A stretch of 64,000 nucleotides of DNA from JAJYUU01 sp963822955 (GTDB taxonomy: Bacteria > Actinomycetota > Actinomycetes > Streptosporangiales > Streptosporangiaceae), in the NCBI GenBank assembly GCA_963822955.1, contig CAWGJS010000007.1:682001-746000 (forward strand), in the 5' to 3' direction. The notes below the pieces were generated by a model. It ran no database searches. It was not told the origin of the DNA and worked only from the letters and a program-made list of their open reading frames with translations. Position 1 is the stretch's first letter. Every line of letters starts with the position of its first letter. This document shows, piece after piece, positions 63,137-64,000 of this stretch. The position numbers were made by a program, and so were the translations under genes.

Positions 63137-64000
63137 TGGCTGGGGCCCCGACCATCACCTCAACACGTATCGATGGTCCACCCGCCGCGGGTCCGCCTGA
63201 TAGGTACGATGTCTTGATCTTGGACGCGGGCAGCCGTCAGAGCCTGGCTGCAGCGCGCAGCCTCGGCCGAGCAGGGTTGCGCGTGGCGCTAGGCGAGTGT
63301 TTTGCGGAATGTGACCCGAATCTCCCGGCCATGGCATTCCGCTCTCGTTACTCCGCCCGGAACCTGGTGCTGCCCAGCTTCAAAATCGACCCCGGCGCAT
63401 TTTCCGGAGCGATCCTCGATTTCGTCCGTCATAACCCAACGCGCGTCGTCCTTCCGACCAGCGATGGCGCTATCGCCACGTTGATCCCCTGGCGGGCCGA
63501 ACTGGCCGAGTTGGGCTGCTCTCTCGCGCTGGCGCCCGATCCGATGCTTGAGATTGCTAACAACAAGGATCGGACTCTGAAGATCGCGCTTGAACTGGGG
63601 ATCGCGTACCCAAAGACGGTTCAGATTGAAACGCCGGACCAGCTGCCTGCGGCACTAGCCGAACTCACGTTCCCGGTGGTGCTCAAGCCCAACAGGTCAT
63701 ATGGCACAGCTGTCCGCCTCGCCTCGGAGGAGGCTATTAACGAGGCTGAAGCCAAGCGCGTGACGCAGGCGTTCTTCGACGCGGGTACCACCGCCCTGGC
63801 CCAGCAGTGGGTAGGCGGCCGCCGCGAGGGCGTCACGATGTTCATCGCTGAAGGCGATGTACGCGCCGTATGCGCACACGTCGCGCACCGCACCATTCCG
63901 GCTATCGGCGGCGCCTCGGTGATGCGGGAGAGCCTGCCAGTACCTGCCGACATCTACGACTCAGCTGTCCGTCTGGTTAAGGCCATCGGCCTAGAGGGCA
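63137..64000 (+). CDS. ATP-grasp protein (partial)
   Basis: ATG 63137 follows GGAAGG. The part in the window (288 codons) has a Rossmann-like N-terminal part (DVLILDAGSRQSLAAARSLG), VLPTSDGAIATLIPWRAELA, the ATP-binding start EIANNKDRTLKIALELGIAYP (KxRT/A), and the phosphate-loop region FPVVLKPNRSYGTAVRL. This is the ATP-grasp layout of carboxylate-amine ligases such as PylC/carbamoyl-phosphate-synthase-like proteins that modify cell-wall or natural-product carboxylates. The C-terminal end is outside the window. Confidence 0.8.

Overview
This window is high-GC DNA from an actinomycete. The signs are a pafA-type Pup ligase, a LAL-type LuxR regulator, an acyl-CoA dehydrogenase of the FadE10 type, GTG and TTG starts behind GGAGG-type ribosome binding sites, and strongly G/C-biased third codon positions. 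I cannot name a genus from the sequence. The window looks like accessory or degraded chromosome: intact genes alternate with truncated copies, insertion-sequence scars and at least a dozen reading frames broken by single-base indels.

Left part (1-24 kb). Two partial dprA copies (1-280, 3243-3737) and two near-identical partial comM/yifB copies (12850-14169, 22090-23653) are scattered instead of lying in the usual comM-dprA order. Between them are a secreted phosphodiesterase-like protein, a frameshifted multi-pass membrane protein, a ferritin-like protein, a DUF4097-type anchored protein, an MFS exporter, a lipoprotein, an alpha/beta hydrolase and a long acyl-CoA dehydrogenase. A 3' half of tRNA-Ser(GGA) at 16802-16856 looks like a scar of site-specific integration. 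A LAL regulator (18987-21848) carries two frameshifts.

Middle part (24-46 kb). There are a secreted hydrolase, an MBL-fold plus Rieske protein split by a frameshift (NamH-like), an orphan LanC-like protein beside a methyltransferase remnant, an intact IS110-type transposase gene, a dead haloacetate-dehalogenase-like gene, many small hypothetical genes, a frameshifted LigD-type phosphoesterase, a lone PAS protein, an MBL hydrolase and a complete IS3 element with 22-bp ends and a -1 slippery site. A broken tyrosine recombinase, a HigB/HigA-like toxin-antitoxin pair with a direct-repeat operator, and a frameshifted array of TPR (kinesin-light-chain-type) repeats follow.

Right part (46-64 kb). 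A C-terminally truncated pafA is followed by a DeoR regulator cut off by a complete but frameshifted IS256 element. Next is the most interesting locus: a 1067-residue protein ending in a CHAT protease domain (50065-53268), a translationally coupled 229-residue beta-rich protein (53265-53954), and a membrane-embedded NACHT NTPase (54403-56514) behind a palindromic AT-rich site. CHAT and NACHT proteins are hallmarks of bacterial conflict and programmed-death systems, so this set is a candidate undescribed abortive-infection-like module. After it come a dispersed ~150-185 bp non-coding repeat (two full copies here, one at 32.4 kb), a cold-shock protein, a dead N6-adenine DNA methylase fragment, a YVTN-type lipoprotein, a MerR regulator and the start of an ATP-grasp enzyme.
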